Assembly: GCA_017303505.1 (NCBI GenBank)
Contig: JAFLCP010000017.1
Span: 1-64,000 of the forward strand
From: Planctomycetota bacterium
GTDB taxonomy: Bacteria; Planctomycetota; Planctomycetia; Pirellulales; Pirellulaceae
Reading direction: 5' to 3'
Length of the DNA: 64,000 bases
The position numbers and the translations under genes are program-made. Below are positions 23,714-32,100 of this stretch, piece by piece. Numbering within the stretch: the first letter of the stretch is position 1; every line of letters begins with the position of its first letter. The notes beneath the pieces were generated by a model. It searched no databases. It was given only the letters and a program-made list of their open reading frames with translations, and was not told where the DNA came from.

Positions 23714-23788
23714 CCCCGTTGCCGCAGCATTTCGTTTAACCCGTAGCCGCAGCGGAGCGGAGGCTAGGTCTAAACGATGACAACGGGG
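23714..23788. repeat. Dispersed intergenic element with nested inverted repeats
   Basis: Outer arms CCCCGTTG (23714-23721) and CAACGGGG (23781-23788) enclose inner arms CGTTTA (23733-23738) and TAAACG (23771-23776). The middle is a relative of the 'tttaacccgta...aggctagg' module of the 91-1045 array. The whole could fold into one hairpin between the thioesterase and BBP7 genes. Confidence 0.75.
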
Positions 23789-23814
23789 TTAAAGATAACA
23801 CAGATCCAGCTACG

Positions 23815-25497
23815 TTAGTAACGGTATTGCAAACCGTAGCTGAAACCAGAGAGCCAATAATTCGTTTCAGTCAACACAAACGAGGGGCGCAGTTGACCCG
23901 TCAATGGATCAGACAAGTTCGATCCTAACTGTGGATCGATTTGCGAGGCAGCTTGTGCCACCTTAGGCAAACTCATCGCGGTGTAACCGATCGTGAAATC
24001 CAGGCTATTGGTCAGTGCGTACCCAACGTTCAAACCGAACTCGGGGACCACTACAAACGTGTCGCTGATGTAGTGACCATCGTTGCTGAAGCGTGCCAAC
24101 AAACCTTCGTCATCAACCGTGCTGGCTCCATTGGCATCGGTCACTGTAGTTTGACCCGCAATGGTAATGGTGCGTTCCATGTTTCCTAGACCGAGCTTGA
24201 AGCTACCATCAAAGTACCAACAGCCCCAACGGCGAGCACCTTGCAATCCAATCGCGAAACCTTGGAATTGATTGCTTGTCTTGAACGAATCATTCACATC
24301 GATCGAAGTACCGAACAACAAACTTGTGTTGTCGATCACTGTTGAATCCGTTTGAATATTCAAGCTGTCGTTCAGTTGAGCGAACTGGTATCCGAACAAC
24401 ATATCCCAGCGCGAGCGAGTGTCCGCGCACAATAAGCGCCGCAAAGTGAGATCACCACCTGCAATTTCCGATTCGGCGCGGATGCGGACATTACCTGCCG
24501 TATCTCCTGGAAATGCAATGAGCTGAGCGTTCTGCGTCGCTGGCAAGCCGTTCGTGAAATCCAAAAATGGTCGAGCGATAATGGCGTTGGTCGATTGGTT
24601 CGTAAAGAACTCTGTGTCACCCGTACCGGCGTCCCAACCACGGAAACTTAAGCCGTAATAGCGACAATCATCCAACCAGGTATTCAAGGTGAGTCGGCCA
24701 CCTCCCTCGGGCGTATCGTTCACATTGCCACCACCGAATAAGATCCGCGTCGTGCTCAAACCGATTTGACCAGCAGTTGCCGCGTTTGTACCGGTGGGAC
24801 TGGTCGTAACAAGAATGGGCATGTTCGATGCCGAACGATCCCAGTTCGTTCCTTCCAACCGAACACTCAAGCCACTGAGCATCCTGCCAAACAACGATGG
24901 ATGATGACAATCCCCTTCGTAAAGCGGCATGAATTCCATGCTACCTGCGGTTGCAAAATAAGGAGAATGCGAGAAGCTGCTGTGGTCTGAATGGCCCAAA
25001 TGTCCAGCCGCATCACACGATGAACAACCCGATGACGAAGGTCCTGGCTCGTAATCGTATCCGATGCGTTCTTGCACGGGGCTCGCAGTTTCCGGTATAG
25101 GCTCAGGCTGAGCTTCCGCTTCTTGGTAGGTGCTCGCTTTGATGACTTGGGATTTCGATCCGCGTTTCACAGCCCCTTCGCGATAGCTCGCCGACTGCAC
25201 TCCCGATTGCAACTTCGGTTCGCGGAACTGCAGCCCATCAGCCTCATCGGTTTCATCGACGGCCGCATCGGCTGACGTCGACTTGGGCGTTTTGCCCTTG
25301 GCTTTTGTCCCTTGGTTCGGCACCCATTGCGTCGCATTAGCGGCAGGTGCCTGATTGTTCTTTTGATAAATGGTTCGCGGTGCACTACCCGAACGGAGCT
25401 GGGCATGAGCCGTCGAGGGCATCATCCAAGATGCAATTCCAGCCAGCAAACAGACCTTAAACGCGGCCAGCAACTTATTTTGGCAGTTCGGATCCAT
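23815..25497 (-). CDS. Outer-membrane beta-barrel protein, BBP7 family
   Basis: About 560 residues from ATG 25497, which has AAGGAAG upstream; an earlier in-frame TTG is less likely. The signal peptide ends with STAHA before QLRSG. Residues 40-165 are a low-complexity polar region, followed by a Cys/His segment (SSGCSSCDAAGHLGH). The C-terminal about 380 residues are alternating beta-type sequence (RLEGTNWDRS, YGLSFRGWDAG, NVGYALTNSLDFTIGY) ending in GLQYRY, a terminal aromatic typical of outer-membrane barrels. BBP7 is a planctomycete-enriched putative porin family. Its cargo or partner is unknown. Confidence 0.83.
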   Translation of the reverse strand: MDPNCQNKLLAAFKVCLLAGIASWMMPSTAHAQLRSGSAPRTIYQKNNQAPAANATQWVPNQGTKAKGKTPKSTSADAAVDETDEADGLQFREPKLQSGVQSASYREGAVKRGSKSQVIKASTYQEAEAQPEPIPETASPVQERIGYDYEPGPSSSGCSSCDAAGHLGHSDHSSFSHSPYFATAGSMEFMPLYEGDCHHPSLFGRMLSGLSVRLEGTNWDRSASNMPILVTTSPTGTNAATAGQIGLSTTRILFGGGNVNDTPEGGGRLTLNTWLDDCRYYGLSFRGWDAGTGDTEFFTNQSTNAIIARPFLDFTNGLPATQNAQLIAFPGDTAGNVRIRAESEIAGGDLTLRRLLCADTRSRWDMLFGYQFAQLNDSLNIQTDSTVIDNTSLLFGTSIDVNDSFKTSNQFQGFAIGLQGARRWGCWYFDGSFKLGLGNMERTITIAGQTTVTDANGASTVDDEGLLARFSNDGHYISDTFVVVPEFGLNVGYALTNSLDFTIGYTAMSLPKVAQAASQIDPQLGSNLSDPLTGQLRPSFVLTETNYWLSGFSYGLQYRY

Positions 25498-25705
25498 ACC
25501 GAAATCTTCCTTCCCTTGGAGATTCGTCGGTAGCACAAGTACGCTACTCGACTCACGGGGTTAGATCGGCACTGCGGATTCCAGGGATTGAACAATTTTG
25601 GCAAACTTTGCGGATCACGCGAACTTTACCTACGCAGTGTGGACGCTGGCAAAAGCCCTTATTGGATCCGTTTTGCCCCTAAAATACGCCCAATCGCGGC
25701 ACCTT

Positions 25706-26365
25706 CTACTTTCTGAGCGTCCCTTTTCGGTTGGATTGCCAGAGCTCCCCAGTCCGAATTTCCATAGCGGTCAGCCAGCCGCCACCGTAACAATACGTGT
25801 CCAAACAGGTGAGATGCCCCACATCAAATATCTCACCACCCCGATCGTGAGTATGTCCACAAATAGCTCGCTTACCATTGCGATGTGGTGGTGGAACAAA
25901 TGACGTCAATTTGACCCATCGCAACAGATCGTCGGGCTGGTCTCGCAACTCCAATATCGGGTCATAATTGGCATGCACAAAGAAACAATCCTCTTCTTCA
26001 TGATAGTCCAACAGCTCATCGAAAAACTTAAAGTGCTCATCGGGAATCACCCGCATATCGCCCGCAAAACCATAGGAATCTAAGGTATCCATGCCTCCGC
26101 ATTGCATCCAACGATAGGGCGGCTCTTCGTCGCGTACGACTTGCAGCATCATCTCTTCGTGATTCCCCATCAATGGAACCAAGCGACATTGCTTGGATAG
26201 TTCAAGCAATCGATCGATCACACCTTTACTGTCACTGCCGCGATCGACGTAATCGCCCAAAGTGACAATCGTGTCGGCTGGCTGAGGCGCGATCGCTTCC
26301 AATAAGACCTGTAAGGCCTCGCTACAACCATGGATATCACCAATCGCAATCAATCGACCTGTCAT
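25706..26365 (-). CDS. Metallophosphoesterase / Ser-Thr protein phosphatase
   Basis: 219 residues from ATG 26365. The PPP-family signatures are all present: GDIHG near the N-terminus, GDYVDRG, then GNHEEM, and later FVHANYD and GHTH for the remaining metal ligands. It resembles the PrpA/ApaH-like small bacterial phosphatases that act on phosphoproteins or on diadenosine tetraphosphate. It is divergent from a Ser/Thr kinase gene, with only 113 bp between the start codons, which favours a phosphoprotein role. Confidence 0.92.
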   Translation of the reverse strand: MTGRLIAIGDIHGCSEALQVLLEAIAPQPADTIVTLGDYVDRGSDSKGVIDRLLELSKQCRLVPLMGNHEEMMLQVVRDEEPPYRWMQCGGMDTLDSYGFAGDMRVIPDEHFKFFDELLDYHEEEDCFFVHANYDPILELRDQPDDLLRWVKLTSFVPPPHRNGKRAICGHTHDRGGEIFDVGHLTCLDTYCYGGGWLTAMEIRTGELWQSNRKGTLRK

Positions 26366-26478
26366 CAAACCATCCAGTTTTTTGCGTTTTCTAGCGGGCT
26401 CCCCAGGGAAATTTCTCCCTAGTAGCGTATCATTGCATCGTCTACTCCCTAGTCTACATCATTCTGGTTGTGGCTCCC

Positions 26479-27894
26479 ATGTCTAGCATCCCCTCCGATT
26501 CGGTTCTGGCAGCGGCCGCAATTGCTAGCGGTCTCGTTCAACCGAACCAATTGGACTATGCGTATCGGGTAGCCAAACACCGTATGTCGCAAGTCAATAT
26601 GGCTCGAAACCAGGGAAACACCCCCACTGGTGAGCCATCGGATGCTTTGCTAGCGGAAATCCTGATCGAACAAGATGTTTTGACGCTATATCAGGCGACA
26701 CAGCTTTCTTCGGGCCGCACGAAATTGACCCTCGGCCCGTATGTGATCACCGATTTTGTAGGCCAGGGGGGTATGGGACAGGTCTTCAAAGCGGTCCACA
26801 AAGTGATGGGACGGATATGTGCGGTTAAGGTGCTGCCCGTCCATCGCAAAACACCCGAAGCCTTAACGAGCTTTATCCGCGAAATCCGTTTGCAAGCTGG
26901 CTTGGATTGTCCTTATCTCGTGCGAGCCTTTGACGCGGGACAAGATGGGAATGTGCATTATCTGGTCACCGAATTTGTAGCCGGTATGGATTTGCGCAAA
27001 CTGGTACGCAAGAACGGCGCCCTTCCTGTTTCGCAAGCAGCCAGCATCATCATGCAGGCCGCCCTCGGTCTCGATTATGCTCACGAGCAAGGCTTGATTC
27101 ATCGCGACGTCAAGCCAGGCAACATCTTGGTCACTCCAGATGGTCAAGCCAAAGTATCGGATGTGGGGTTGGCTGGATTTGCGCAGAACTTGCTCGATGA
27201 CCCTCGGGCTGGAAAGATAGTCGGAACGGCCGATTATCTATCCCCTGAACAAATTCGCTCGCCGCTTGATGTTCGCACGGTGAGCGACATTTATTCGTTG
27301 GGTTGCACGCTCTATTACACCGTGTGCGCGAAGGTTCCGTTTCCGGGTGGTGATACACAAAGCAAGTTGAAGCGTCATCTAGAAGAAACGCCGTGGCATC
27401 CGCGCAAGTTTGCACCCGATTTGCCGGAAGACTTTGTCGACATCATTGCCGACATGATGGACAAGGATCCGCAAAAACGTATTCCAACAGCTGCCGAAGT
27501 AGCAGCCCGACTTGAACCGTGGGCAGGTTCACCCGATGCGGTATCAGTCGGGAGACTTGGTAAATCACCCTGGCTTCCACCACCACCGCCATCGGATGCG
27601 GAAGCACCGGTTGTTGCGGAACCAGCAGATGATTGGCAAGCTCGACAGGAGAGCAGTGTTTCACGCGCGCACAACACAGGTGCCACGATCGAAGCGAGTT
27701 GGCCGCAACAAGAGACCGATGCGGCGCTCAGCTCCCCTGCTCTACCACAAGTGGATGTTGTGGCTACGAAGCCTGAAACAGCGGCCCCGATGTCGACGAG
27801 CATGGTCATCGGCCTCACGTTAGCAGTTGCCCTACCACTGGCCATATCGATTGGGGCAATCATTGGATTTCTCATCCACCGAGCATTCTTCTAG
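26479..27894 (+). CDS. Membrane-anchored Ser/Thr protein kinase
   Basis: About 471 residues from ATG 26479; GTG 26470 is also possible. Residues 1-85 are a helical domain of the kind seen before planctomycete kinase domains. The kinase has GQGGMGQVF (95-103), the ATP lysine in CAVKVLP (Lys117), and HRDVKPGN (208-215). The metal-binding motif reads DVG (228-230) instead of DFG. After about residue 350 comes a Pro/Ala-rich linker and then one transmembrane helix at the C-terminus (VIGLTLAVALPLAISIG), so the kinase faces the cytoplasm and only a stub is outside. It is divergent from a phosphatase gene. Confidence 0.93.
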   Translation: MSSIPSDSVLAAAAIASGLVQPNQLDYAYRVAKHRMSQVNMARNQGNTPTGEPSDALLAEILIEQDVLTLYQATQLSSGRTKLTLGPYVITDFVGQGGMGQVFKAVHKVMGRICAVKVLPVHRKTPEALTSFIREIRLQAGLDCPYLVRAFDAGQDGNVHYLVTEFVAGMDLRKLVRKNGALPVSQAASIIMQAALGLDYAHEQGLIHRDVKPGNILVTPDGQAKVSDVGLAGFAQNLLDDPRAGKIVGTADYLSPEQIRSPLDVRTVSDIYSLGCTLYYTVCAKVPFPGGDTQSKLKRHLEETPWHPRKFAPDLPEDFVDIIADMMDKDPQKRIPTAAEVAARLEPWAGSPDAVSVGRLGKSPWLPPPPPSDAEAPVVAEPADDWQARQESSVSRAHNTGATIEASWPQQETDAALSSPALPQVDVVATKPETAAPMSTSMVIGLTLAVALPLAISIGAIIGFLIHRAFF

Positions 27895-27933
27895 ACATTT
27901 ATAGAGCGTAGATCGCAGCTCGTAGCTCGTAGC

Positions 27934-27970
27934 TCGTTTAACCCGTAGCCAAAGCGCAGCGGCGGCTAGG
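27934..27970 (+). repeat. Dispersed 'gtttaacccgta...ggctagg' module
   Basis: CGTTTAACCCGTAGCC followed by GGCGGCTAGG is another copy of the core seen in the 91-1045 array. It is preceded by three short copies of GTAGCTC/GCAGCTC at 27915-27933 and sits 40 bp after the kinase stop codon. Confidence 0.7.
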
Positions 27971-28009
27971 CTTTCACTCGTACCCGCGTGTTCAATCGCA
28001 GGTCCTTCC

Positions 28010-28651
28010 TCCTCGTTCCCAGGCTCTGCCTGGAACGCACTGCACCGGAGGCTCCTGCCTCCTGTGCAGCGCCCATGCCCGCCGAGTCCCCAAACTGTAC
28101 CATTGCCGTTTGTTCTGGCACGATCAACGCGATGGAGGCCGTGTACCGTTGGAGGCGCAAAACCGACGCTAACGCGTTCGGCTAATGGGAACAACCCACA
28201 CGTACAAATGTACGCAAACATCCTCCTCGTTCCCAGGCTCTGCCTGGAACGCCCTGCACCGGAGGCTCCTGCCTCCTGTGCAGCGTCCAAGCTCGCCGAG
28301 TCCCCAAATTGTACCATCGCGTCTTGTTCTTGCACGATCAACGCGATGGAGGCCGTGTACCGTTGGAGGCGCAAAACCGACGCTAACGCGTTCGGCTAAT
28401 GGGAACAACCCACACGTACAAATGTACGCAAACATCCTCCTCGTTCCCAGGCTCTGCCTGGAACGCCCTGCACGGGAGGCTCCTGCCTCCTGTGCAGCGT
28501 CCATGCTCGCCGAGTGCCCAAATTGTACCATTGCGTCTTGTTCTTGCACGATCAACGCGATGGAGGCCGTGTACCGTTGGAGGCGCAAAACCGTGGCTCA
28601 CGCGTTCGGCTAATGGGAACGATTCACACGTACAAACGTACGCAAACAATA
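28010..28651 (+). repeat. Tandem composite repeat, three units of 214 bp
   Basis: TCCTCGTTCCCAGG starts at 28010, 28224 and 28438, exactly 214 bp apart. Each unit carries, in order, a palindrome-like CTCGTTCCCAGGCTCTGCC, a GC-rich inverted repeat (GAGGCTCCTGCCTC), a GATCAACGCGATGGAGGCCG segment, a CTAACGCGTTCGGCTAATGGG segment, and a short hairpin CGTACAAATGTACG (28201, 28415, and as CGTACAAACGTACG at 28629). Long open frames across it are periodic and follow the repeat, so they are not genes. Confidence 0.9.
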
Positions 28652-28659
28652 CTCATGAA

Positions 28660-28790
28660 CTCGCCTCCGCTCTCCGCTTGGGCTTGTCCCAGCGGAAGCG
28701 AGACTTGCAGGCTACCTCGCTCTCGAAGTGGATAGGCATACTCCGTCACCATCGGCATTTCGCCGATGGGACGATGACTTTTTGGCTACC
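28660..28790 (+). repeat. Paired palindromic modules ending in 'ggctacc'
   Basis: Two related modules follow one another: one around GCTTGTCCCAGCGGAAGCG and one around CATCGGCATTTCGCCGATGG. Each is followed by GA[C]TT and GGCTACC. The same pair recurs at 31010-31140 and, reversed and diverged, at 48140-48280. Confidence 0.75.
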
Positions 28791-28809
28791 GCACTGCGAG
28801 CATTTACTG

Positions 28810-29373
28810 TCAGGACTTTTGAAGAAGGGTGAGTTCGCCACATGATGGGCACCGTGCATAGGGTACTGAATCAAACTCTTCCCAGGCATTCGAACAATTA
28901 CTGCATAGACGCCAATGGCCGTCAATAGCTGTAGCCGCAATATGGTCATCATTCGGTGCCTCATACCCCAATCGAAGGCAAGGCCCGAGATACTCATTCC
29001 CAAGCACTGTATATAGGATCTCGCGAGACACGCAGCAAAATCCAATGGATGGAATATTCACCCTCCACGGAGTCGGGGAAGTCGGATCGTGTACTATTCG
29101 CGGAGGCGAATCATCCACAGGTTGAAACTCAAAACTTTTGGCATCAATTAAATTGAACTCCAGACCGCGCAAGTCATCTGTGTGCAGGGCAACGACAGCC
29201 CAGACGATTCGGACCGTAGCGAATGGCGAACCAGGAAAATTCTCGGCGAAGCCCAAGTGGTGTTTTTCGAAGTAGCGATGCGAAACGAAATAGAATTCCC
29301 TAATAAAGGAATGAGTCCAGTCAACTTGCGACTGAAGCGATGTCCACATTTCGGTTGTCAAGCGGTCAGTCAT
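28810..29373 (-). CDS. Hypothetical protein with C-terminal zinc ribbon, probable immunity-type gene
   Basis: 187 residues, soluble, with no signal peptide. The first 140 residues are acidic and rich in aromatics with no recognised family. The end carries CSNC (about residue 159) and CPSCGE (about 176), a four-cysteine zinc ribbon. Its ATG overlaps the stop codon of the upstream HINT fragment by four bases (ATGA), which is the coupling expected of a toxin followed by its immunity gene. That role is inferred from position only. Confidence 0.6.
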   Translation of the reverse strand: MTDRLTTEMWTSLQSQVDWTHSFIREFYFVSHRYFEKHHLGFAENFPGSPFATVRIVWAVVALHTDDLRGLEFNLIDAKSFEFQPVDDSPPRIVHDPTSPTPWRVNIPSIGFCCVSREILYTVLGNEYLGPCLRLGYEAPNDDHIAATAIDGHWRLCSNCSNAWEEFDSVPYARCPSCGELTLLQKS

Positions 29374-29681
29374 CTACAGGCTCTCCAGGCAATCGTCTTG
29401 GTGAATCGGGATCGGGGGACCTTCGAAAATAGACTTGTTTGATTGGAATGCTCGTTTTCGCCTTTGCCCTCCCAATTCTTCCGATATCTGCTCATTCGGG
29501 GAGTCTCCATAATATTCCACTTTGCATGGTCGATTTCACCAATCGGTCTCGGCCCGGTCGCGGTATGCACCAAGGTGTCGCGTGAAAAACATTGGATCTT
29601 GAGCAAGTCCAAATGTTTGGCCGCATCCAGTTTTCCATGTGCTTTTATTCTGAGAAAAGCTCCTTTAACTTCGCAACCAAC
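29370..29681 (-). pseudogene. Fragment of a polymorphic toxin: start of a HINT domain
   Basis: The frame opens just after an in-frame TAA at 29682-29684 and has no ATG. It contains KIQCFSRDTLVHTATGPRPI, the N-terminal end of a HINT/intein-like self-cleaving domain: the catalytic Cys is followed by a [ST]-x-V-x-T-x-x-G-x-x-x-I pattern. The text after GEIDHAKW no longer looks like HINT, so most of the about 130-residue domain is gone. The upstream part of the toxin is also missing. It is best read as a broken toxin. The stop overlaps the next gene. Confidence 0.65.
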
Positions 29682-29758
29682 TTACCGTCGGCCTTGAGCA
29701 ATTCGGCTGCTTTTTCGCCAAAACGTCTAGTAGGACCCCTTACGCTGGTTGCTAACGT
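29645..29758 (-). pseudogene. 37-codon protein remnant between immunity gene and HINT fragment
   Basis: A short frame without a start codon reads RRFGEKAAELLKADGKL and ends KLKELFSE before a TAA. The composition is that of a real helical C-terminus. It directly follows the immunity-like gene at 29752, so it may be the tail of a lost toxin cassette. It overlaps the HINT fragment in another frame. Confidence 0.3.
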
Positions 29759-30174
29759 TCATAGTACCCATCTTCGAATGCGAGTACAGATTCGGTTGGT
29801 GAATTCGGACTCTTGCGATGCCAAGGGGCGTAAATACTCACTCCCAATACTCTGGAGATTAGTCCGGCGTTGTCTTCATCAAGTTGCGAGTCTAGTTCTG
29901 AAAGAAAAGACTTCACTTTGCTATACGGTTCACCGAGCAAATTCACTCCATTCATGAGCACTCTCAAGGGCGCATATATTTCAATGGCCTCACACATTCC
30001 GGGCTGTTTATAAAAGACTTGCACGGAATTTTCTAGAAACGAGTCGGTCGGGACACCTGTATCTGATTTGGAAATCGATTTAAAGGGTAAGTCCATCGCT
30101 TTCCTAACTTCCTCAATAGTCATTCCAAATTGCAGAGAACCAACGCCGATTTTGGGGAAAAATTCAAATTCCAT
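29752..30174 (-). CDS. Immunity-like hypothetical protein
   Basis: 140 residues, soluble. The pattern GVGSLQFGMTIEEVR near the start, CEAIEIYAP in the middle, NLLGEPYSKVKSFL after it and FEDGYYER at the C-terminus matches a family of small proteins I recall next to toxin genes, but I cannot name it. It starts 12 bp after the toxin C-terminal remnant on the same strand, in the position of a cognate immunity gene. Confidence 0.62.
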   Translation of the reverse strand: MEFEFFPKIGVGSLQFGMTIEEVRKAMDLPFKSISKSDTGVPTDSFLENSVQVFYKQPGMCEAIEIYAPLRVLMNGVNLLGEPYSKVKSFLSELDSQLDEDNAGLISRVLGVSIYAPWHRKSPNSPTESVLAFEDGYYER

Positions 30175-30186
30175 GACACACCCTTC

Positions 30187-30726
30187 TTAGTAGCCAATAC
30201 TGGTGATGTAGTCTAACATTTCCTCAATTGCTTCATCATATTTAGCTCCGAACAATTCCCTTGCTTCATCAATATCCATCTGAACCGCTTCTCGCAGTTT
30301 ACCTTGGTCAATCAAGTCCTGTTGCTTCTTTCGCCATGCTTTTGCCCTACGGGAACTGCCTGTACTTGACATTTCTTTATGATCAGCAGGATCCATTTGA
30401 AAAGCAGGACCGTCGTCTCGCCGAAACGGTGAAATTGCGTCTGCTGGACTATGGTTTGAATCTTTACCGTCTCGGGCTGGAAATTTCGTTCTTCGGTGCG
30501 ACCCTCCACGGAATTTGCTATGTTGAGCGAGAATCTGTTCCATCGCGTCATCGATTTCCCGATCATCATACAACCTATTCCCGGCTTTGTCTGATTGGCT
30601 CCGCAACCAGTTTCGGATCTCGTCTACACTTTTTCCATTTCCTTTGGCGTAGAGCTTCCGAAGATCAGCAATGGTTTCATCAAACACAGATTCGTTATGC
30701 ACCAGCACCCCGACATCGCCGACGGC
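30187..30726 (-). pseudogene. C-terminal toxin module detached from its HINT domain
   Basis: The frame opens after an in-frame TAA at 30727-30729 and starts AVGDVGVLVHNES. GVLVHN is the hallmark end of HINT domains in polymorphic toxins, where self-cleavage releases what follows. The about 170-residue remainder is the toxin module: a helical part, then DHKEMSSTGSSRRAKAWRKK, and a conserved-looking end with GKLREAVQMDIDEAR and FGAKYDEAIEEML. The catalytic type is not recognised. All upstream toxin parts are replaced by repeat sequence. A GTG at 30708 might still allow expression of the toxin part alone. Confidence 0.62.
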
Positions 30727-30729
30727 TTA

Positions 30730-30850
30730 GTTGTGATGGCCGATGATGCTGAGGTTGCTGACGGGGAAGGCGTCGTCGAAGCGTTGGCGGATCTCGGTGA
30801 TGAGGGCGAGTGCCAGAGCGAGTGATGATGCAATCGCCAGCGCGAATATT
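30730..30850 (-). pseudogene. Short C-terminal remnant of a membrane protein
   Basis: A frame ending at the TAA 30727-30729 reads IFALAIASSLALALALITE and then RQRFDDAFPVSNLSIIGHHN. It resembles a true membrane helix plus cytoplasmic tail, but no start exists because the repeat at 30851 cuts in. Confidence 0.25.
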
Positions 30851-31000
30851 CTCGTTCCCAGGCTCTGCCTGGAACGAGGAATCGCGTCTTGTTCTTGCAC
30901 GATCAACGCGATCGAGGCTGTGTACCGTTGGAGGCATAAAACCGACGCTAACGCGTTCGGCTAATGGGACACGCAGCACGTACAAATGTACGTGAACACT
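30851..31000 (+). repeat. Composite repeat, shortened copy
   Basis: CTCGTTCCCAGGCTCTGCC begins at 30851, followed by the GATCAACGCGAT segment, GACGCTAACGCGTTCGGC and the hairpin CGTACAAATGTACG at 30979-30992. Compared with the 214-bp unit at 28010, it lacks the middle GC-rich part. Confidence 0.8.
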
Positions 31001-31009
31001 ACTCGTGAA

Positions 31010-31140
31010 TCCGTCTCCGCTCTCCGCTTGGGCTTGTCCCAGCGGAAGCGAGACTTACAGGCTACCTCGCTCTCGAAGAGCATAGACATGCTCTGTCACC
31101 ATCGGCATTTCGCCGATGGGTCGATGACTTTTGGGCTACC
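31010..31140 (+). repeat. Paired palindromic modules ending in 'ggctacc', second copy
   Basis: This stretch is nearly identical to 28660-28790, including GCTTGTCCCAGCGGAAGCG and CATCGGCATTTCGCCGATGG. Confidence 0.75.
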
Positions 31141-31195
31141 GCTGCGGTTGATGCCCGTGCGCGATTAGGCTGTGCGCTATGGCACGTTCCTTCCA

Positions 31196-31556
31196 GAGAA
31201 TAGGAGGCGGGAGCCTCCCGTGCAGTGCGTTCCCAGGCAGGAGCCATGGGAACGAGGAACAACGCAATCGAGGCCGTGTACCGTTGGAGGCATAAAACCG
31301 ACGCTAACGCGTTCGGCTAATGGGAACGAAAAGCACGTACAAATGTACGTCAACATCACCCTCGTTCCCAGAATCTGCCCAATACATACAAGCGCAAATC
31401 CTACACCGCCTCGAGACGCACAGGAGATACGCGAGGCAGGAGCCTCGCATGCAGTGCGTTCCCAGGCAGAGCCATGGGAACGAGGAAAAACGCAATCGAG
31501 GCCGTGTACCGTTGGAGGCACAAAACCGACGCTAACGGTTCGGCTAATGGGAACTG
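31196..31556 (+). repeat. Composite repeat, two further rearranged copies
   Basis: The GC-rich part appears inverted (GGAGGCGGGAGCCTCCC, and again around GAGGCAGGAGCCTCGC). Then come the GAGGCCGTGTACCGTTGGAG segment and GACGCTAACGCGTTCGGC, and the hairpin CGTACAAATGTACG at 31336-31349. The last copy ends inside the 3' end of the next gene and supplies its stop codon (31544-31546). Confidence 0.8.
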
Positions 31557-32074
31557 TCGTCTAGATCCAAGGTATCGAGCTCCTGCAAGGGAACTCCTAA
31601 CCGCTGCGGTTGATGCTCATACGTCGGCTCACGCAATTGAGGACGCATGCTGAGCCGCTGCAACTCGTGTAACTGATACTCGCGAGTTAATTGCACTTCG
31701 CGGTTACGCAACAGATAAAAAATGCGACCCTGATGCGGATCGTACATCTTCTCACAAACTTGTCCGATCAATGGCTCCGCTTTACCAAGCTGCGATAAGA
31801 CTTCCACTTGATCGTCAATCTCTATTTCTTCCGCTGCAACTTTCCACCATAAACAAGGCTTAATGCGCAGTCGGAGCGAACCATATCGTAGATGATAATA
31901 CTCGCCATCAAAACTTTCGCGACAAAACACACGCTTGCTTGGTATCCAGCGTTCCGCAATCTCTCGATCGTCAGGATGGATCCAATCGGTGCCAGCCTGC
32001 GGCCAACGCAAAATGCATCCGTAATCGGGTTGCGAATGATAGGCAATCGAACCTGCACTCTGTGGATCATTCAT
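31544..32074 (-). CDS. Conserved hypothetical protein downstream of yidD
   Basis: 176 residues from ATG 32074, which has GAAGGGA eight bases upstream; an earlier in-frame ATG at 32095 is less likely. The product is soluble and basic with many aromatics: WIHPDDREIAERWIPSKRVF and YYHLRYGSLRLRIKP, then a beta-rich middle (GKAEPLIGQVCEKMYD, GRIFYLLR). I recall similar proteins in other planctomycetes, without known role. It ends the dnaJ-like/rnpA/yidD unit. The last codons and the TAG lie in an intergenic repeat, so the native C-terminus may have been replaced. Confidence 0.65.
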   Translation of the reverse strand: MNDPQSAGSIAYHSQPDYGCILRWPQAGTDWIHPDDREIAERWIPSKRVFCRESFDGEYYHLRYGSLRLRIKPCLWWKVAAEEIEIDDQVEVLSQLGKAEPLIGQVCEKMYDPHQGRIFYLLRNREVQLTREYQLHELQRLSMRPQLREPTYEHQPQRLGVPLQELDTLDLDDSSH

Positions 32075-32100
32075 CGAGCGTTCCCTTCGCGACATTGCAA

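Noticed and set aside
27832..28845. Several frames of 100-180 codons on both strands
   Set aside because: They follow the 214-bp repeat, which keeps frames open by periodicity, and differ only with the repeat copies.
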